In this document: piece after piece, positions 60,480 to 64,000 of the stretch | Numbering within the stretch: the first letter of the stretch is position 1 | Layout of the letters: every line of letters starts with the position of its first letter | From: Siphonodentalium dalli | Lineage: Eukaryota; Mollusca; Scaphopoda; Gadilida; Siphonodentaliidae | Length of the DNA: 64,000 nucleotides | Direction: 5' to 3' | Assembly (NCBI GenBank): GCA_032622095.1 | Contig: CP136069.1 | Location: 2,951,462 to 3,015,461 of the forward strand | Program-made: the position numbers and the translations under genes | The notes under the pieces: model-generated | Database searches by the model: none | What the model was told of the DNA's origin: nothing | What the model saw: the letters and a program-made list of their open reading frames with translations, nothing else

Positions 60480-62045
60480 TCTTTAATAACCCATAGAGAG
60501 CCCCACATATACTGGAGCAGAAGACACTCTGCTATGCATGCTTCCATCTGTGTGAGGTTCCCTGAAGGTGCTCCTATGTTAAAACACAAGAAGAGCAGAG
60601 TCTTTAATAACCCATAGAGAGCCCCACATAGACTGGAGCAGAAGACACTCTGCTATGCATGCTTCCATCTATGTGAGGTTCCATGAAGGTGCTCCTATGT
60701 TAAAACACAAGAAGAGCAGAGTCTTTAATAACCCATAGAGAGCCCCACATAGACTGGAGCAGACAACACTCTGCTATACATGCTTCCATCTGTGTGAGGT
60801 TCCCTGAAGGTGCTCCTACATGTATGTTAAAACACAAGAAGAGCAGAGTCTTTAATAACCCATAGAGAGCCCCACATAGACTGGAGCAGACAACACTCTG
60901 CTATGCATGCTTCCATCTGTGTGAGGTTCCCTGAAGGTGCTCCTACATGTATGTTAAAACACAAGAAGAGCAGAGTCTTTAATAACCCATAGAGAGCCCC
61001 ACATAGACTGGAGCAGACAACACTCTGCTATGCATGCTTGCATCTGTGTTGAGGTTCCCTGAAGGTGCTATGTTAAAACACAAGAAGAGCAGAGTCTTTA
61101 ATAACCCATAGAGAGCCCCACATAGACTGGAGCAGACAACACTCTGCTATGCATGCTTCCATCTGTGTTGAGGTTCCCTGAAGGTGCTCCTATGTTAAAA
61201 CACAAGAGGGCAGAGTCTTTAATAACCCATAGAGAGCCCCACATAGACTGGAGCAGACAACACTCTGCTATGCATGCTTCCATCTATGTGAGGTTCCCTG
61301 AAGGTGCTCCTATGTTAAAACACAAGAGGGCAGAGTCTTTAATAACCCATAGAGAGCCACACATAGACTGGAGCAGACAACACTCTGCTATGCATGCTTC
61401 CATCTGTGTTGAGGTTCCCTGAAGGTGCTCCTATGTTAAAACACAAGAAGAGCAGAGTCTTTAATAACCCATAGAGAGCCCCACATAGACTGGAGCAGAC
61501 AACACTCTGCTATGCATGCTTCCATCTGTGTGAGGTTCCCTGAAGGTGCTCCTATGTTAAAACACAAGAAGAGCAGAGTCTTTAATAACCCATAGAGAGC
61601 CCCACATAGACTGGAGCAGACAACACTCTGCTATGCATGCTTCCATCTGTGTTGAGGTTCCCTGAAGGTGCTCCTATGTTAAAACACAAGAAGGGCAGAG
61701 TCTTTAATAACCCATAGAGAGCCCCACATAGACTGGAGCAGACAACACTCTGCTATGCATGCTTCCATCTGTGTGAGGTTCCCTGAAGGTGCTCCTATGT
61801 TAAAACACAAGAAGAGCAGTCTTTAATAACCCATAGAGAGCCCCACATAGACTGGAGCAGACAACACTCTCCTATGCATGCTTCCATCTGTGTGAGGTTC
61901 CCTGAAGGTGCTCCTATGTTAAAACACAAGAAGGGCAGAGTCTTTAATAACCCATAGAGAGCCCCACATAGACTGGAGCAGACAACACTCTGCTATGCAT
62001 GCTTCCATCTGTGTGAGGTTCCCTGAAGGTGCTCCTATGTTAAAA
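60480..62045. repeat. ~118-bp tandem array, about 13 copies, each a family C hairpin
   Basis: Unit: AACCCATAGAGAGCCCCACA TAGACTGGAGCAGACAACAC TCTGCTATGCATGCTTCCAT CTGTGTGAGGTTCCCTGAAG GTGCTCCTATGTTAAAACAC AAGAAGAGCAGAGTCTTTAA T. Units differ by a few bases (GTGTTGAGG, AAGAGGGCAG). Confidence 0.97.
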
Positions 62046-62070
62046 CAAAAGATCAAAGTCTGGTTAATTA

Positions 62071-62155
62071 ACCCTTTGAGTGCCAGGGGCCGATCTCATC
62101 GGCCCTAAACCTACAAAATAAGTCTGTTAAAGAATATAAGAATAAATTATTAAAA

Positions 62156-62197
<42 letters not shown>

Positions 62198-62322
62198 TTA
62201 GGCCAATGCATTCTCTTATATATGCGAGGCGACCTATGGTCGACTCGCATATATAAGAGAATGCATTGGCACAGGGTATATGGGTTGATACAAAAATCGA
62301 CCTGGCACTCAAAGGGTTAAGT
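62071..62322. mobile_element. TTAA MITE, CCCTTTSAGTGCCAGG family
   Basis: TTAACCCTTTGAGTGCCAGG ... CTGGCACTCAAAGGGTTAA with one B hairpin (62201-62269) and a 35-base A run. Confidence 0.85.
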
Positions 62323-62364
62323 GGGTGTTCAACATAAAATCACTCCAAGGTTAAGCATGGTTCT

Positions 62365-62570
62365 TAACCATTCCATGACTGGAGCTTCCTGAAATTTAGT
62401 GAAAACCCTGAAATATTCTCTTAAATATGCGGGTCCCCCATAGGAAGATTTGCATATATTTGGCCTAATAATATTTACCTTGACCTTGTAAGCCAGTGCA
62501 TGCTCTTATATATGTGAGGCCCCCCTATTGGGAGAGAGAGTAAGAGAATGCACTGGCACAGTGTCTTTAA
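62365..62570. mobile_element. Family B' element, degenerate
   Basis: AACCATTCCATGACTGGAGC TTCCTGAAATTT followed by imperfect CTCTTATATATGTGAGGC hairpins; the right end runs into the next TTAA MITE. Confidence 0.5.
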
Positions 62571-62573
62571 CCC

Positions 62574-63046
62574 TTTCAGTGCCAGGTCCGATTTTTGTAT
62601 CAACCCATATATCCTGTGCCAATGCATTCTCTTATATACGCAAGTCGACCATAGGTCGCCTCGCATATATAAGAGAATGCATTGGCCTAACAATTTTTCA
62701 TCATTTGTTATTATTTTTTACAATTTTTTACAATTTTAATAATTTTTTCCTATATTCTACTCTCTTTCAGTGCCAGACTTATTTTGTAGGTTTAGTGCCA
62801 GGGAATCTTACGTTTTTCATGGGCATCAAAATTATTACTATGAATACTTGGTGATAGTTTTTAGTTATAACATGCCCCTAAGGTTTTATCCAGTTTGTTT
62901 TTTAAATTCGCTATAGCATGCTTAAGCATACCCAAAAAAATTCAACCCAAAAAAAAACAATTTTTTTTTTTTTTTAATTTTTTTGGGCCGATTTTACAGA
63001 CCGTAAATTAGGGCCGATGAGATCGGCCCCTGGCACTGAAAGGGTT
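62574..63046. mobile_element. TTAA MITE, CCCTTTSAGTGCCAGG family, longest copy
   Basis: TTAACCCTTTCAGTGCCAGG ... CCTGGCACTGAAAGGGTTAA with a B hairpin at about 62618-62686 (two changes in the stem) and a partial end (CTCTTTCAGTGCCAGAC) inside, suggesting one MITE inserted into another. Confidence 0.8.
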
Positions 63047-63047
63047 A

Positions 63048-63160
63048 ATGCTGAGCATTCTCTTTGGGTTAGGATTAGGGTATACTAATTGATGAGCATT
63101 CTCTTTGGGTTAGGATTAGGGTACACTAATTGATGAGCATTCTCTTTGGGTTAGGACTAA
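63048..63160. repeat. ~47-bp tandem repeat
   Basis: TTGATGAGCATTCTCTTTGG GTTAGGATTAGGGTAYACTA A, three copies. Confidence 0.85.
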
Positions 63161-63165
63161 TTGAT

Positions 63166-63385
63166 GATTACAGGAAATGTTCAGATAATAAGATTGGTTG
63201 TTGAACTTATTATCAAGCCTTGAAATAGCCTGTCTGTCATTTGCAGAATGAGGTCCCCAGAGGGTGAATTTGGTGATGCTAGCCCGCTATGCGGGGTAGC
63301 ATCACTAAATTCACCCTCTGGGGACCTCATTCTGCAAATGACAGACACCCTATTTCAAGGCTTGCTTAATATCTGAACAATTCCC
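63166..63385. mobile_element. Family A single-hairpin element with extended arms
   Basis: AAGCCTTGAAATAGCCTGTC TGTCATTTGCAGAATGAGG ... mirrored to ... GACACCCTATTTCAAGGCTT: a ~155-base near-perfect palindrome centred on GCCCGCTATGCGGGG. Confidence 0.85.
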
Positions 63386-63399
63386 TCAATAAATAGGAC

Positions 63400-64000
63400 T
63401 CCTCTGCACTTTGATTTACTGTCGTCTGCTTATACTGCTGTACATCCCTCCAAATCAATAATAGACCATTCCGAAGTACACTTTTTTTACTTGGTGGGAG
63501 AATGCATTAGTGTGGAAAGGGTTACAGACATATTATGGACTTGTTCGAGTGCGTGAAATTGACTTGTTCGGGGAACTGATAAGTTAGTTAGTACTCATGA
63601 AATTGATAGGTTAGTACTCATGCGCTATGCCAACTGTGGGAATGTAGCATTCTACTAATATCGCAGAAAATCTCAAAGAAATCAACCATACCACTCCATA
63701 GATATCACAGTCTGAACTACGCTTAATTGTAAATATTTACATCTCTATTTGGGACACAACAATCGGCGATAAACTAACGCAAATGATTTGTCATCGAGAG
63801 TCACTGCATTTAATTAATATATAAGAATGACGGTGCATTAATATTCGTAAAAATAACAAGCAAGATTATTCTCCATTTCTATTTGATCACCCAACCGGAG
63901 TGTTTCACATCACTTTAAGTACTTTATGTCAAGCGTAATACCAGACAGTTCATCACCTGAGAATAAGGTGCCTGTCATTTGCAGAATGAGGTCCTTAAAG
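63400..64000. repeat. Dispersed repeat copies at right edge
   Basis: 63535-63720 resembles 22070-22240 (CTTGTTCGRGTGCGTGAAA, AAATCAACCATACCACTCCATAG). 63720-63925 is the inverted partner of 437-655. A family A hairpin starts at 63978 and is cut by the window edge. Confidence 0.55.

Noticed and set aside
58700-64000. Search for the missing N-terminal RALGPS exons
   Set aside because: I scanned the - strand for the start of the RasGEF domain and found no exon with matching sequence and phase; the region is MITEs and arrays.

Overview
This is a 64 kb piece of an AT-rich, intron-rich, very repeat-dense animal genome. The repeat styles (a GACGGACGGACAG-type element ending in CAGGTGAGCTAAAAA, TTAA-flanked hairpin MITEs, hAT-like MITEs, long minisatellites) and the two recognisable genes suggest a lophotrochozoan, most likely a mollusc. 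That assignment is inference. There is no bacterial, organellar or viral content that I can support.

Two protein genes can be assembled exon by exon. (1) A torsin-family AAA+ ATPase on the + strand (12156-17253). It has two coding exons whose splice phases match, a 522-residue product, and a Torsin-4A-like layout: a long disordered N-terminus, one membrane segment, then the ATPase. (2) The C-terminal 445 codons of a RALGPS-type Ral guanine nucleotide exchange factor on the - strand (58699 down to 29471). It has 13 exons with consistent phases, covering most of the RasGEF/CDC25 domain, a Pro-rich linker with [10 protein letters not shown], and the PH domain. Its first ~100 residues should lie beyond the right edge of the window. 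Smaller coding traces are a PHD-like zinc-finger exon inside a foldback-like element (5316-5502) and a broken hAT transposase C-terminus (54283-54557, -).

Layout. 0.3-3.6 kb: a large TIR element with a hAT-like element and a TTAA MITE nested in it. 3.6-5.8 kb: an element whose inverted ends are themselves tandem repeats. 6.5-7.6 kb: a hAT element with a perfect TSD. 7.7-11.7 kb: MITE hairpins and a 30-bp satellite. 12.1-17.5 kb: torsin gene. 17.7-29 kb: TIR elements, MITEs and minisatellites. 29.5-58.7 kb: the RALGPS gene, with introns full of satellites (33.2-35.2 kb, 51.6-53.6 kb), TTAA MITEs and three more hAT elements with perfect 8-bp TSDs. 58.7-64 kb: hairpin MITEs, one of them amplified into a 1.5 kb array.

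The most unusual signal links genes and repeats. In RALGPS, 7 of the 13 exons have one splice junction (exon edge, splice site and adjacent intron) amplified into a tandem array that starts at the real exon and runs into the intron: five donors and two acceptors. The torsin gene shows the same thing at its stop codon, with degenerate copies of the coding end running into the 3' UTR. The PHD-like exon also has a second copy of its donor edge. I know of no named repeat class that describes this, so it is the main point to check.
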